This document shows, in pieces, positions 8,531-17,822 of a stretch of 64,000 nt of DNA (the first letter of the stretch is position 1; every line of letters begins with the position of its first letter). The position numbers and the translations under genes are program-made. The notes under the pieces are model-generated. The model saw only the letters and a program-made list of their open reading frames with translations, made no database searches and had not been told where the DNA came from. The stretch is from Flammeovirga aprica JL-4 (lineage in GTDB: Bacteria; Bacteroidota; Bacteroidia; Cytophagales; Flammeovirgaceae). Where the stretch lies: NCBI RefSeq assembly GCF_012844305.1, contig NZ_JABANE010000020.1:33423-97422 (forward strand), written 5' to 3'.

Positions 8531-10021
8531 TTATATGACTACATTTAGTTTATTCAAGAAGTCTTCTGCTTTCTCTAAAAGTAATTCTTTTTTTTCTGTA
8601 TTCATATTATCGAAATTTCTTAAAAGCATATTGATACGAGGGTTATTGCCGATTTTATCTCGTTGCTTGTCCATAAAACGCCAAAATAATCCATCCCAAA
8701 CCAACTGCCAGTCTCCTTTTTGATAATCACTCATTTTCATAAGGTAATTACTACTACTGATATACGGTTTGGTGGACATTAACCCTCTGTCTGCAAACTG
8801 ACTCATGCCATATACATTCGTGACCATCACCCAGTCATAAGCGTCTATAAACAGTTCCATAAACCAGCGGTAAACACTGTTGGGATTGAATTCACAAAGC
8901 AACATAAAATTACCGAGCACCATAAGTCTCTCTATATGATGACAATAACCTGTGCTCAACACTTTCTTAATCGTGATGTCCACTGGCCTTATACCTGTTG
9001 TTCCATCATAAAATGAAGGTGGGATTTCTTTATCAAATCTAAAATAATTAGAGGTTCTTTCTTCTCTTCCCTTCGCTTCATAAACACCTCTAATAAACTC
9101 TCTCCAGCCGATGATCTGACGAATCAATCCCTCTGCTGAATTAAGAGGAATATTATTTGCAAAAGTAAATTCCTTAATCCTTTCTATTACATAATCAGGA
9201 GTCAGTAAGCCGGCATTGAGTAAAGGTGATAGTAAGCTGTGATACAATACACTTTGATGGCTTACAATTGCGTCCTCATAAGTACCAAACTCTAAAAATC
9301 TTTCCATTAAAAACGATTCTAGCCACTGCTTTGCTGAGACAAAATTAGTTGGGTATAGAAAATTACTATTCATTATGCCATAATTGCCTGAGAAATTTTC
9401 CTCTACATACTCCATTGCTTCCGTTGCATAGCCGTCTTTCTTACAGAAAGCTGTAAAAGGAGGAATCTTTTTCGCTGGATATTTTTTCCTATTCTCTTCA
9501 TCAAACGACCACTTCCCTCCCACAGGTTTTTTATCCTCTGTGATCAATATACGATGAGCTATTCTTTGTTTTTTATAAAAATTAGCGTGATAAAATTTCT
9601 TCGCCTTTGCTTTAAAATAATTTGAATTTTCCTCAGCATCATTTAAAAACATAGGTGTTTTAAGTTGTCTCAACTTTAGTTTGGCTTTCTCAGATGAAGC
9701 GATCAATCTACGGCTCAGCCAATCATCTACAGGATCTATATATACTATTTCTTGAGGGTTCTTTTTCCCTAATTCTTTGATCACATAATGTATATCTGAT
9801 ACCTCCGCATTTTCCGCCTTCCTATACACCACTTCATATCCTTTTTCTTCAAGAAAGGAGGCATATTGCATCATAGAAGTCCTATGAAATAACAGTTTTT
9901 GTTTGTGAAACTTATATTGATAGAAAAACAAATACTCCTCTACCAATACATAAGTATTACAATCTGTATTGAATAAAGGAGAATTTTCAAATAATTGATG
10001 AGGAAAGACAAGTGCAATCAT
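8531..10021 (-). CDS. FeS-BCP-type (prokaryotic 6-4-like) photolyase-related protein without the usual cluster cysteines
   Basis: Belongs by sequence to the deoxyribodipyrimidine photolyase-related (FeS-BCP, CryPro) family: N-terminal Rossmann-like part (MIALVFPHQLF, then HRTSMMQYASFLEEKGYEVVY), and C-terminal flavin-binding part with GWREFIRGVY, YCHHIERLMVLGNFMLL, TNVYGMSQFADRGLMSTKPY and NPRINMLLRNFD. In characterised family members the segment after MSDY holds a CxxC and a further cysteine that bind a 4Fe-4S cluster. Here it reads MSDYQKGDWQLVWDGLFW, with no cysteine in the last roughly 110 residues. So this is either a cluster-free branch or a changed activity (inference). The gene ends 48 bases before alkB and starts 9 bases after the second photolyase. 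Confidence 0.85.
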   Translation of the reverse strand: MIALVFPHQLFENSPLFNTDCNTYVLVEEYLFFYQYKFHKQKLLFHRTSMMQYASFLEEKGYEVVYRKAENAEVSDIHYVIKELGKKNPQEIVYIDPVDDWLSRRLIASSEKAKLKLRQLKTPMFLNDAEENSNYFKAKAKKFYHANFYKKQRIAHRILITEDKKPVGGKWSFDEENRKKYPAKKIPPFTAFCKKDGYATEAMEYVEENFSGNYGIMNSNFLYPTNFVSAKQWLESFLMERFLEFGTYEDAIVSHQSVLYHSLLSPLLNAGLLTPDYVIERIKEFTFANNIPLNSAEGLIRQIIGWREFIRGVYEAKGREERTSNYFRFDKEIPPSFYDGTTGIRPVDITIKKVLSTGYCHHIERLMVLGNFMLLCEFNPNSVYRWFMELFIDAYDWVMVTNVYGMSQFADRGLMSTKPYISSSNYLMKMSDYQKGDWQLVWDGLFWRFMDKQRDKIGNNPRINMLLRNFDNMNTEKKELLLEKAEDFLNKLNVVI

Positions 10022-10030
10022 CTAATTTAA

Positions 10031-11503
10031 TTAAACCGTTTTTGATTTTATATTCCGGGTATGGAGTATTAATATATTTTCTTTTTCCTGTCTGACTTCC
10101 GGTGTTTTCTTGAAAGAATAAATTTTAGTACGGGCTTTCTTCCCACTCACTTTCAAGTCAACAATTGGATCAGGATACTTAAAGTTTTTAATGCCAATAA
10201 ACGCCTTATCCAAAGAAGTCATTTGCCAAGGTTCATGAATAAAACGTGTGGGAATTTCTTTCAGTTCAGGCACCCATTGTTTTATAAAAACACCTTCAGG
10301 GTCATGATCTTGAGATTGCTTGACAGGGTTGTAAATTCTGATGGTATTAATACCGGTAGTTCCGGCCTGCATCTGAAACTGTGTAAAATGTATACCAGGC
10401 TCATAATCCAGGAACAATTTTGCGAGGTGATATACTCCATTTCTCCAATCTTGATCCAAATGATGACATAAGAAACTCACCAGCATGGCTCTCATTCTAA
10501 AATTAATCCACCCTGTAGCATGCAAACAGCGCATACATGCATCAACCATAGGATAGCCTGTTTTACCTGTTTTCCACGCTTCCAAAAACTGCTTATTGTT
10601 TTGGTGATCCAAATTTTCAAATGCCCTGTTTAAACACTCCTGCTCGTAAGAGCATTGGACTTCAAACTTCTGTATAAAATGACAGTGCCACTTCAAACGG
10701 ATCAATATTCCATTAAAAGAACGCTTATATTCAGCTCTGTTAGGGTGATCTTTTATATGCTGATAGGCTTGTTTTATCGAAATATTGCCCCATGCTAGAT
10801 AAGGCGAAAGTCTCCCACAACTTTTTCTACTTTCCAACGGTTTCGAAATAAATTTGCTATAGTACTTACCTCTTTCATTGGTGAATGAATTCAAGTATTT
10901 CCAAGCAAACGTCTCTCCAGCAGGTTGGAATTGTTCACTGTAGTTTTTGATGACATTTCTAAACGAAGCCGGTAAGGGATATAAATTAGCATACTCCACT
11001 TCTTCCCGTATTGAATATTTATTTTCTACTACGGGCTGTTTCATGGTCACGTACCAATCTTTGTCCCAGTTATCTCTATTGATGATACCCCTTTTAATAC
11101 CATCTCTTTGAAATTCGTTCCATTTGATATTATTCCCTTGAAAGAGTGCTTTAATTGCTTTGTCTCTGTCATAGGTCAGCTGTATGCCACTTTCCTGATA
11201 GCTAAATACAGTATCTACATCAAATATATTGATCAGATAATCAAATATATCTACAGCATCACCGTAGGTCATACTCACTTTTTTATTGTAAGCCGACAAG
11301 TGATTATTCATATCAACAATAGAGTGAAAAGCAAATTGCAAGTGCCTGGAAGAGGTATCATTATACATCAGAATTCTTGTTTCGAAGATGTAGAGAATGA
11401 GGTAAGGTAAATCACTTTGTTCTGCAAAATGTAGTGGAAGATGATCTTGTGTTCTAAGGTCTCTTTTCAACCAAACGATGTTAATTCTTTGCTTTTCATT
11501 CAT
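10031..11503 (-). CDS. Cryptochrome/photolyase-family flavoprotein
   Basis: Classical photolyase/cryptochrome architecture: N-terminal alpha/beta domain ([21 protein letters not shown]) and C-terminal helical FAD domain with [44 protein letters not shown] and the region [17 protein letters not shown]. About 490 residues. Probable light-driven repair or blue-light sensing; the two cannot be told apart from sequence by eye. I place the start at ATG 11503. A TTG two codons upstream (11509) overlaps the stop codon of the DUF2805 gene, so the two genes are translationally coupled. Cofactor antenna unknown. Confidence 0.9.
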   Translation of the reverse strand: MNEKQRINIVWLKRDLRTQDHLPLHFAEQSDLPYLILYIFETRILMYNDTSSRHLQFAFHSIVDMNNHLSAYNKKVSMTYGDAVDIFDYLINIFDVDTVFSYQESGIQLTYDRDKAIKALFQGNNIKWNEFQRDGIKRGIINRDNWDKDWYVTMKQPVVENKYSIREEVEYANLYPLPASFRNVIKNYSEQFQPAGETFAWKYLNSFTNERGKYYSKFISKPLESRKSCGRLSPYLAWGNISIKQAYQHIKDHPNRAEYKRSFNGILIRLKWHCHFIQKFEVQCSYEQECLNRAFENLDHQNNKQFLEAWKTGKTGYPMVDACMRCLHATGWINFRMRAMLVSFLCHHLDQDWRNGVYHLAKLFLDYEPGIHFTQFQMQAGTTGINTIRIYNPVKQSQDHDPEGVFIKQWVPELKEIPTRFIHEPWQMTSLDKAFIGIKNFKYPDPIVDLKVSGKKARTKIYSFKKTPEVRQEKENILILHTRNIKSKTV

Positions 11504-11505
11504 AA

Positions 11506-11793
11506 TCAATAAGTTTTTTTGCTGATATTGTTGTTGGTTATTAATCTCTGTCTGCTACATTTAAATCTGCTTATCTCGCTTGACCGTTTCTTGAGGTGTT
11601 TACTGCTGTCTTTTGAGTGTACTCTTTTTCTCCATCTTTTAAAACTTTGCCTTTTCATTTCATTACGCATCAGCTTTACCACCTCTGCTTCTGATAGTCC
11701 GAACTGTACTGTTATGGCTTCAAATGGTGTTCTGTCTTCCCATGCCATTTCGATTACACGGTCAATTTCTTCGTCATTTAGTAGCAATTTCAT
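11506..11793 (-). CDS. DUF2805 / TIGR03643-type small protein at the head of the photolyase operon
   Basis: Basic protein of 95 residues with a helix-turn-helix-like core ([20 protein letters not shown], then [17 protein letters not shown]). It matches what I know of the DUF2805 family, which often sits beside photolyase genes and has no established biochemical function. The C-terminal third is lysine- and serine-rich and looks disordered. First gene of a four-gene operon; its stop overlaps the start region of the next gene. Confidence 0.8.
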   Translation of the reverse strand: MKLLLNDEEIDRVIEMAWEDRTPFEAITVQFGLSEAEVVKLMRNEMKRQSFKRWRKRVHSKDSSKHLKKRSSEISRFKCSRQRLITNNNISKKTY

Positions 11794-11867
11794 AAGGTGT
11801 TAACTAAAGAAATAAGATATTGTTTTAGGATCATCTATTATTAAAAGAATTAATCTTAAAACTGAGG

Positions 11868-11904
11868 CAAAAAAATAGACGTCCTCTAAAAACAAAGGAC
11901 GTCC
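11868..11904 (-). terminator. Rho-independent terminator of the LRR-protein gene
   Basis: On the minus strand GGACGTC (11903-11897) pairs with GACGTCC (11884-11878) and is followed by a T-rich run (complement of 11868-11875). It lies about 30 bases past the LRR stop codon. Confidence 0.8.
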
Positions 11905-11931
11905 ATCTAAAAAATACTTTGACAAGTAGAT

Positions 11932-14487
11932 TTATTCTATACTGAATTGTAAATCCATAATTTTAGTGTAGTTAGGTGACAAAAGTTTAGCATAAATCTT
12001 TTCCTTCATATTATTACCTGAGAATTTACTCCTATACATTTTCAATTCCTTCAATTTTAGGCTTCTAAACTCATCAGATAAAGTCTCTAATTTTGTTCCA
12101 GATAGGCTTAAATATTCCAATTTTGGAAGTTGAGCTATATCATTCGGGAGGGTTTCTATATTCATACTCTCAATTGATAAAAGTACTAAATCTTTGTAGT
12201 CACCAATAAAATCAGGTACTTCCCCAATATTTAAATAAGCGATTGAAAGACTTTTAAGAGGTAAATTTGCTAAACTTTCTGGCAGAGTTGTGATACATTT
12301 AAGGAAACGAAGTGATAAATTTTCTAAAGTGCTCCATTGGCTAATTTGATCAAAGGAAGAATTATTGAAACAATCACAATGTGCCACTTTTAGTGTCTTT
12401 ATATTAGGAGCTTCTACAGCATGAATTGTTTCAAAATCACATTCATGTATATCCAAAGTCTTAAGTGAAGGATAGTTCCCTTTTGGAAAGACTTTTTCTG
12501 TCAGTGATCTAAGCTTAAGTTCCTCTAAATTTGGAAGCCCTTTAAGAATCTCTTCTAAATTATCACCCATAAAATTAAGAAGAGAAAGAGACTTCAAATT
12601 CGGTAATTGGAAGGGGACAATTTCTCTAATTGGATATGTTAAATCTCCATCATAAATAAACAAACCATGTCCTTCTAAGTGTAACTCTGTTAGATTTTGA
12701 AGTGCATCTATATGGTTTACAGTGTGAACACTCCCTCTAAACTTAAAGCTCGTGAGCTCTTTGATATTCCTTAAACTTTCAGGAAAGGATTGTATATAAC
12801 CCTCATTATCAACTGTATTCTTAGAGAGTATATGAAATGCTATTTTTTTAGTTTGAAGCCTGTCTATTTTATCGAAATTGAGGATATCAGATCTTGAACA
12901 CACAAAAGAGTTCAGCTGAATAACTTCATCACCTATCTCTACTAAATCCACATTGTCTATTTCAAGCAGATGAAGCTGCTTAGGGAAAAGATCCGTATTT
13001 ACTGTGCCACTGCATGATTTGATTTTTATTTCTTTTAAATCCTCACAAAGTGAAATAGTACTCAAAAATGATTCTAGTCCTGTCACTTTTTCAATACTTA
13101 ACGACCTCAGGTTTTTAAGATTTTCTATTCCAGGTGTATTGCAGTTTATATTCTTAAGTACTAAATGCTCTAAACTTGGAAAACAATCTGTATTCTTGAT
13201 TAAGTGGGTGTAGTACGCATTGTTCGAAATAGTCAAAGAAGTACCATGAAAAACCTTTTTATCCGGTGGAGTTATAGTGATATGACCATCTTCTATGTAT
13301 AATATTTCCATTAAAGGTGAAAATGTAATAGTGCCATCAATTTCCTTGAGTGCAGGAAGTCTTTTTAGGCGTAACATTTTTAAGGAAAGAGATACCATAC
13401 TCTCAGGAAGATGTGTAAAGTTATCACAACCACCTAAATTGAATTCCTCAAGATTACTTAGTTTACCCATCGTTTCTGGCAATGTGATAAGTTGAGGTAT
13501 ACCACTGATATCCAATTGCACAAGACTTTTTAGTTCACCAATACTATCTGGCAGTTCTTTTAAGTTAGTACATCTTACTAATTCTAACTCTTTTAAATGT
13601 TTTAAAGACCCAATACTTTCCGGTAATTGAGAGAGGTTTTTTATCGAAGAAAGTCTCAATACTTCTAAGTTCGGTGGTAAAGAATGTTCAGTTATTTCAT
13701 CAATCACAACTTTGTTCAGCTCCAATTTTTTTAATACCAATAATTCAGAAAACCATGGTTCAATACCCAAGTTCTCATTCAATCCCCTAGTCCACATATC
13801 GGCCCCCAATTCTAGAGTTTCCAAGTAAGGTATATTTTTGATACCCTCAGGAATTTCTTCCAAAACGTTGGAATTAACCATGAGTACATTGAGCGATTCT
13901 AAATCTGAGATAGACTGAGGTAATTCTTTCAATTTTGGCATGCTTAATTCTAATTTCTTAAGATGCACCAACTTGCCTAAACTTGAAGGTAAGCTATCAT
14001 AATCACCTAAAATCTGCAATTCTTCGAGGGAAATCAACTCACCTAATTCCTCTGGAATGCAAGAGAAAGTATCTTTATATATACAGAATTTTTTAACTCC
14101 ATTAAACTGTTTTAGACACTGTATATTATTCGCTAATTTTTTAAGTGTGGAGGAGTTGGAAAAATATAAATTATCAAATTCTAAAAGATTAAATATTTCA
14201 CCTAATGGTAAATGTGGATCAATTTTACCAAAAGAAAGTAAAGCTGAAACCGTCTTCTCAATATCATTACGTTCCCCTGTAACAGGTATTTTACTCCTAC
14301 TATTAAACGCTTTGAGTGTTTGTACACTAAAATTATTTTTAAGAATTTCTTTTATTTCCTCTACAATAGTATTGTCTTGTGTCAATTTGCCTATCAAAAA
14401 AATAGGAGCTATAAAATTTTGAGGAAAACCTTGCAATTGCTTCAAGTGATCCCAATATAAATTGGGTTGAAATTTGTCGAAATTCAT
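11932..14487 (-). CDS. Large leucine-rich-repeat protein
   Basis: Mostly made of about 23-residue leucine-rich repeats of the plant/bacterial type, for example SLPSSLGKLVHLKKLELS, LPESIGSLKHLKELELV and LPDSIGELKSLVQLDIS, running from about residue 130 to the end. The first 110 residues form a helical non-LRR cap. No signal peptide or membrane segment is evident from the preferred start (MNFDKFQPNLY at 14487, with an A-rich leader); an upstream ATG at 14532 would add 15 residues. Such proteins are usually protein-interaction scaffolds, here probably cytoplasmic. It stands alone between two terminators. Partner unknown. Confidence 0.85.
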   Translation of the reverse strand: MNFDKFQPNLYWDHLKQLQGFPQNFIAPIFLIGKLTQDNTIVEEIKEILKNNFSVQTLKAFNSRSKIPVTGERNDIEKTVSALLSFGKIDPHLPLGEIFNLLEFDNLYFSNSSTLKKLANNIQCLKQFNGVKKFCIYKDTFSCIPEELGELISLEELQILGDYDSLPSSLGKLVHLKKLELSMPKLKELPQSISDLESLNVLMVNSNVLEEIPEGIKNIPYLETLELGADMWTRGLNENLGIEPWFSELLVLKKLELNKVVIDEITEHSLPPNLEVLRLSSIKNLSQLPESIGSLKHLKELELVRCTNLKELPDSIGELKSLVQLDISGIPQLITLPETMGKLSNLEEFNLGGCDNFTHLPESMVSLSLKMLRLKRLPALKEIDGTITFSPLMEILYIEDGHITITPPDKKVFHGTSLTISNNAYYTHLIKNTDCFPSLEHLVLKNINCNTPGIENLKNLRSLSIEKVTGLESFLSTISLCEDLKEIKIKSCSGTVNTDLFPKQLHLLEIDNVDLVEIGDEVIQLNSFVCSRSDILNFDKIDRLQTKKIAFHILSKNTVDNEGYIQSFPESLRNIKELTSFKFRGSVHTVNHIDALQNLTELHLEGHGLFIYDGDLTYPIREIVPFQLPNLKSLSLLNFMGDNLEEILKGLPNLEELKLRSLTEKVFPKGNYPSLKTLDIHECDFETIHAVEAPNIKTLKVAHCDCFNNSSFDQISQWSTLENLSLRFLKCITTLPESLANLPLKSLSIAYLNIGEVPDFIGDYKDLVLLSIESMNIETLPNDIAQLPKLEYLSLSGTKLETLSDEFRSLKLKELKMYRSKFSGNNMKEKIYAKLLSPNYTKIMDLQFSIE

Positions 14488-14645
14488 TTTCAAAAGTTTG
14501 TTTTTTATAAGCCGAAATAAGGTAAACAGCATTGAAATTCACTGTCTCAGTCGTTTATTCTATCATTGAAGATTTATCATTCCAGCCGTAAAATATTAAA
14601 AAAGTAATATTCTCGAATATAAGGATTATTTACTTATTAAATACT

Positions 14646-14694
14646 GAAAAAAAATCCCTATCTGCTCTTCATCTTTAGAAAAACAAATAGGGAT
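14646..14694 (-). terminator. Rho-independent terminator of the small membrane protein gene
   Basis: ATCCCTAT (14654-14661) and ATAGGGAT (14687-14694) form a stem with a 25-base loop. On the minus strand it is followed by a T run (complement of the A run at 14646-14653), 30 bases past the stop codon. Confidence 0.75.
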
Positions 14695-14724
14695 CTTTTG
14701 TATCTTATTCAATCGGCTTTACGC

Positions 14725-15228
14725 CTAATCGTCTGTGTTTTTGGGAGCTTTCATGATAAAGAAATACGCCAAAAACCATACGCCAATAAGAATTGAAAAT
14801 ACCATTGGTGAATACTCTACTTTTGGAGCTTCAATGTCATGCCCTTGAGTTCTATAAATCACACCCAACGTCGTCAACAACAATCCGTTAATTAAAGTTG
14901 CTAATCCTTTTGTCCAGCCTTTTATAGACTCCAAAAGTTGTTGTTGTGTTTCTTTTGATTGTAGCCATTTTGCCTTATTAGGCACCAAAATCAGTTGTTG
15001 TGGTAAATGTAAAACACTAGCACCCAACCCTGCTAAGGCAACATTTATAAAAAGCAAAATTCCCATTGAACTATAGAAAAAGTCGCTTTTAGACATCACC
15101 ATTGCACTTTCGTTCTCTGTAGCACCCATTACCATCACTCCGCTGTCAGGAAAATAGATATATGCCAACAAAGAATATCCTAGGAAAATGAAAAGGGAAA
15201 GTGCCCAAATAAATTTGATGTATTTCAT
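14725..15228 (-). CDS. Four-helix integral membrane protein of unknown function
   Basis: Protein of 167 residues with four predicted membrane helices: about 5-27 (IKFIWALSLFIFLGYSLLAY), 51-73 (YSSMGILLFINVALAGLGA), 105-125 (GLATLINGLLLTTLGVIY) and 140-160 (MVFSILIGVWFLAYFFIM). The loops are short and a hydrophilic segment with several lysines and glutamines lies between helices 2 and 3. No family was recognised. It is monocistronic, with its own terminator downstream. Confidence 0.75.
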   Translation of the reverse strand: MKYIKFIWALSLFIFLGYSLLAYIYFPDSGVMVMGATENESAMVMSKSDFFYSSMGILLFINVALAGLGASVLHLPQQLILVPNKAKWLQSKETQQQLLESIKGWTKGLATLINGLLLTTLGVIYRTQGHDIEAPKVEYSPMVFSILIGVWFLAYFFIMKAPKNTDD

Positions 15229-15367
15229 TCTGAAATCTAACTAATGTTTGATGTTTCGGTTTAGTGGCGTAAAGATATAGCTTTTTTTAAATGAATAATT
15301 AACATTGAATAATGAAAAATCACCTTTCTAAAAGAATTAACATTTTCTGATTTGTTATAGGGAGGGG

Positions 15368-15510
15368 GATTTTAGTTAAGAGTTTAGAATGAAGAGTTAA
15401 GAAATATGGTTCGTGTTGTGCTACGTGATGTAGTTTTTCGTAGGGATGTTGCATTGCAACGTCCACTGAACCACAACACGAACCACATTTTCCTTCATTC
15501 TTCATTAAAA
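15368..15510. repeat. Family A palindromic repeat, copy A3 (short form)
   Basis: Arms GTTAAGAGTTTAGAATGAAG ... ATGGTTCGTGTTGTG and, reversed, CCACAACACGAACCACATTT ... CTTCATTCTTCATT, around a core GTAGGGATGTTGCATTGCA that is itself palindromic. It is about 140 bases long and is not next to a stop codon, unlike most other copies. Confidence 0.75.
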
Positions 15511-15548
15511 AATCCCATTTCTTTTGTCCTAAATACCTGATAAGAATA

Positions 15549-15770
15549 AAATATCGTGCACCATGACTAGAAGTCATGGGCTTATGGGAAGCTACAACAT
15601 TTTTCAACTTTCATTTTAAACTAGTTATGTCTCAAAGGTTTATAGTTTTTTAGCTCATTTAAATACAGTTATTATAACCAAAAGTTGAGCGATGAGTTAT
15701 CTTCCCATAAGCCCATAATTTCAATTATGGGTCTACGAAACATCCGTTTTCATATATCCTCGCACCTAAT
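15549..15770 (+). mobile_element. Family B MITE-like element, copy B1
   Basis: Contains both diagnostic hairpins of family B: CCATGACTAGAAGTCATGG near 15561 and CCATAATTTCAATTATGG near 15714, with the conserved interior (CATTTTCAACTTTCAT-type and TTATAACCAAAAGTTGAG motifs). Its outer TAAGTACT ends are degenerate. No open reading frame is present, so it is non-autonomous. Confidence 0.7.
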
Positions 15771-15888
15771 AAAAAAAGAAAAAATGTATTCTGTTGTTCA
15801 CTTTTGATTTTTAATTCTTAACTTAATTATAAGTACTAATATAATTCTCAGTTAGTGCTTAAAACATAATAACACAACACATATAATC

Positions 15889-17526
15889 ATGAATTATTCA
15901 ACTAACCAAAAATCTGCCTCTCAAACTTCACTTAAATCACTCACCCAACAGTTACTTGACAACAGAGAACGGGTTTTTCTCGGTGGTGGAGAGAAGAAAA
16001 TTGCCAAGCATAAAGGCAAAGGCAAAATGACTGCAAGGGAGAGAATTAGCTTTCTGCTTGATGATGAAAATGAGGCAATTGAAATTGGTGCTTTTGCCGG
16101 TGAAGACATGTACAAAGAACATGGAGGTTGCCCTTCTGGAGGTGTAGTCGTAAAAGTCGGAAAAGTATCAGGTAAAAACTGCGTGATTGTAGCAAATGAT
16201 GCTACTGTAAAAGCAGGTGCTTGGTTTCCTATTACAGGTAAAAAGAATCTTCGAGCACAGGAAATTGCCATTGAAAATAAAATACCAATAGTATATCTCG
16301 TCGACAGTGCTGGTGTTTACTTGCCTATGCAAGATGAGATTTTCCCTGATAAAGAACATTTCGGTAGAATTTTTAGAAACAATGCTGTAATGTCTGCGGA
16401 AGGTATACCACAGATTGCCGCCATTATGGGAAGCTGTGTGGCCGGTGGGGCTTATCTTCCTATTATGTCAGATGAATCGTTGATTGTTGACGGAACGGGC
16501 AGTGTTTTCCTTGCAGGTTCTTATTTGGTGAAATCTGCTATAGGTGAATCCGTAGATAATGAAACGCTTGGCGGTGCCAGTACACATTGTGAAATTTCGG
16601 GTGTGACCGATTATAAATGTGAGAATGATGAGGCTTGCCTTAATAAAATAAGAAACCTAGTAGATAAAATGGGTAACTCTAATGAAGCTGGCTTTAATAA
16701 AGCCACTTCAAAGGCCCCTCATAAGTCAATGGATAGCATTTATGATGTTTTCCCTGAAGACCGCACCAAACCTTATGATATGCTTGAGGTAATTGAAAGA
16801 ATTGTGGATGATTCTGATTTCGAGCAATACAAAGAAGGTTATGGTCAAAGTATCCTTTGCGGTTATGCCAGAATTGACGGATGGTCTGTGGGAATTGTAG
16901 CCAATCAGCGTACAATTGTAAAATCAAAACAGGGTGAAATGCAAATGGGCGGTGTGATCTACTCTGATTCTGCAGATAAAGCCGCACGCTTTATCATGAA
17001 CTGCAATCAGAAAAAAATACCACTGTTTTTTATTCATGATGTTACAGGTTTTATGGTAGGGAGTCGCTCTGAACATAATGGTATTATTAAAGATGGTGCA
17101 AAAATGGTCAATGCCATGGCGAATAGTGTTGTTCCTAAATTCACTTTAGTCATTGGCAATTCTTACGGTGCGGGTAATTATGCGATGTGCGGTAAAGCAT
17201 ATGATCCTCGATTAATGTTAGCATGGCCAACATCTCAGCTGGCAGTGATGAGTGGCAAATCTGCCGCTACAACCTTATTACAAATCAAAGTTTCGACTCT
17301 TAAAGCACAAGGCAAAACCATTGATAAGGAAGAGGAAAAGGCTATGTTTGATGAGATAAAAGCAAAATATGACAGTCAATTATCTCCTTATTATGCTGCC
17401 GCTCGACTTTGGATTGATGAGATAATTCAACCAGAAGAAACGCGTCAGTATATTTCAAAAGGCATTGAGATGGCCAATCAAAATCCTATTGATAAACGTT
17501 TTAATGTTGGTGTTATTCAAACTTAA
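15889..17526 (+). CDS. Biotin-dependent acyl-CoA carboxylase, carboxyltransferase (beta) subunit
   Basis: Carboxyltransferase subunit of the methylcrotonyl-/propionyl-CoA carboxylase type; it transfers the carboxyl group from carboxybiotin to an acyl-CoA. The 545 residues fit. Seen: GKGKMTARERISFLLD near the start, acyl-CoA/biotin-binding crotonase-fold motifs GGCPSGGVVVKVGKV, VYLVDSAGVYLPMQDE, MGSCVAGGAYLPIMSDE, and in the second half FFIHDVTGFMVGSRSE and IGNSYGAGNYAMCGKAYDP. The similarity feels closest to methylcrotonyl-CoA carboxylase beta, but substrate is not settled. The partner biotin carboxylase is not adjacent, and a strong hairpin follows. Confidence 0.9.
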   Translation: MNYSTNQKSASQTSLKSLTQQLLDNRERVFLGGGEKKIAKHKGKGKMTARERISFLLDDENEAIEIGAFAGEDMYKEHGGCPSGGVVVKVGKVSGKNCVIVANDATVKAGAWFPITGKKNLRAQEIAIENKIPIVYLVDSAGVYLPMQDEIFPDKEHFGRIFRNNAVMSAEGIPQIAAIMGSCVAGGAYLPIMSDESLIVDGTGSVFLAGSYLVKSAIGESVDNETLGGASTHCEISGVTDYKCENDEACLNKIRNLVDKMGNSNEAGFNKATSKAPHKSMDSIYDVFPEDRTKPYDMLEVIERIVDDSDFEQYKEGYGQSILCGYARIDGWSVGIVANQRTIVKSKQGEMQMGGVIYSDSADKAARFIMNCNQKKIPLFFIHDVTGFMVGSRSEHNGIIKDGAKMVNAMANSVVPKFTLVIGNSYGAGNYAMCGKAYDPRLMLAWPTSQLAVMSGKSAATTLLQIKVSTLKAQGKTIDKEEEKAMFDEIKAKYDSQLSPYYAAARLWIDEIIQPEETRQYISKGIEMANQNPIDKRFNVGVIQT

Positions 17527-17540
17527 AAATCATATTTGAA

Positions 17541-17597
17541 TCACCACATCAATAGCCCACGACTTAGGTCGTGGGCTATTGATGTGGTGATAATTTT
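17541..17597 (+). terminator. Perfect 23-bp stem hairpin, terminator of the carboxyltransferase gene
   Basis: Bases 17541-17563 and 17568-17590 are exact reverse complements around a TTAG loop, followed by TAATTTTTT. It works as a terminator for the upstream gene. The core AGCCCACGACTTAGGTCGTGG also resembles the hairpins in family B, so it may be a REP-like sequence recruited as terminator. Confidence 0.8.
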
Positions 17598-17656
17598 TTA
17601 ATTAACAGTCTTTTAAGCATTTGGATATTTAAAATTGGAAGTTTTGGATTTTCTTT

Positions 17657-17756
17657 TTTTGTCTACTCAGCGTTAGAATATCATCACGTAGCTATGGCTA
17701 TGTTATTCTATTCTGCCTTGATTAGACTAAAAAATTATGCTCCAACTTATCCCAAT
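17657..17756 (+). repeat. Fragment of the B6-type short repeat upstream of the hydrolase
   Basis: Closely resembles the interior of the element at 33018-33181: shared stretches GTTAGA...TATC-rich, GGCTATG, TCTGCCTTGATTAGA and ATTAAAAAAT-like segments in the same order. Because of this, the ATG at 17694 is inside a repeat and is not used here as the start of the hydrolase. Confidence 0.6.
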
Positions 17757-17822
17757 TTTAAATGTTCAAATGCTTTATTCAATGTTATAAGACTGTTTTT
17801 TATATCAACCTACTTCCTAAAA

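Noticed and set aside
15320..15607. 95-residue minus-strand reading frame
   Set aside because: It lies wholly inside repeats A3 and B1, has no family resemblance and no leader, and its composition reflects the palindromes.
17694..17822. ATG at 17694 as the start of the hydrolase
   Set aside because: The first 43 codons come from a repeat fragment related to element B6; the hydrolase fold begins at the ATG at 17823.
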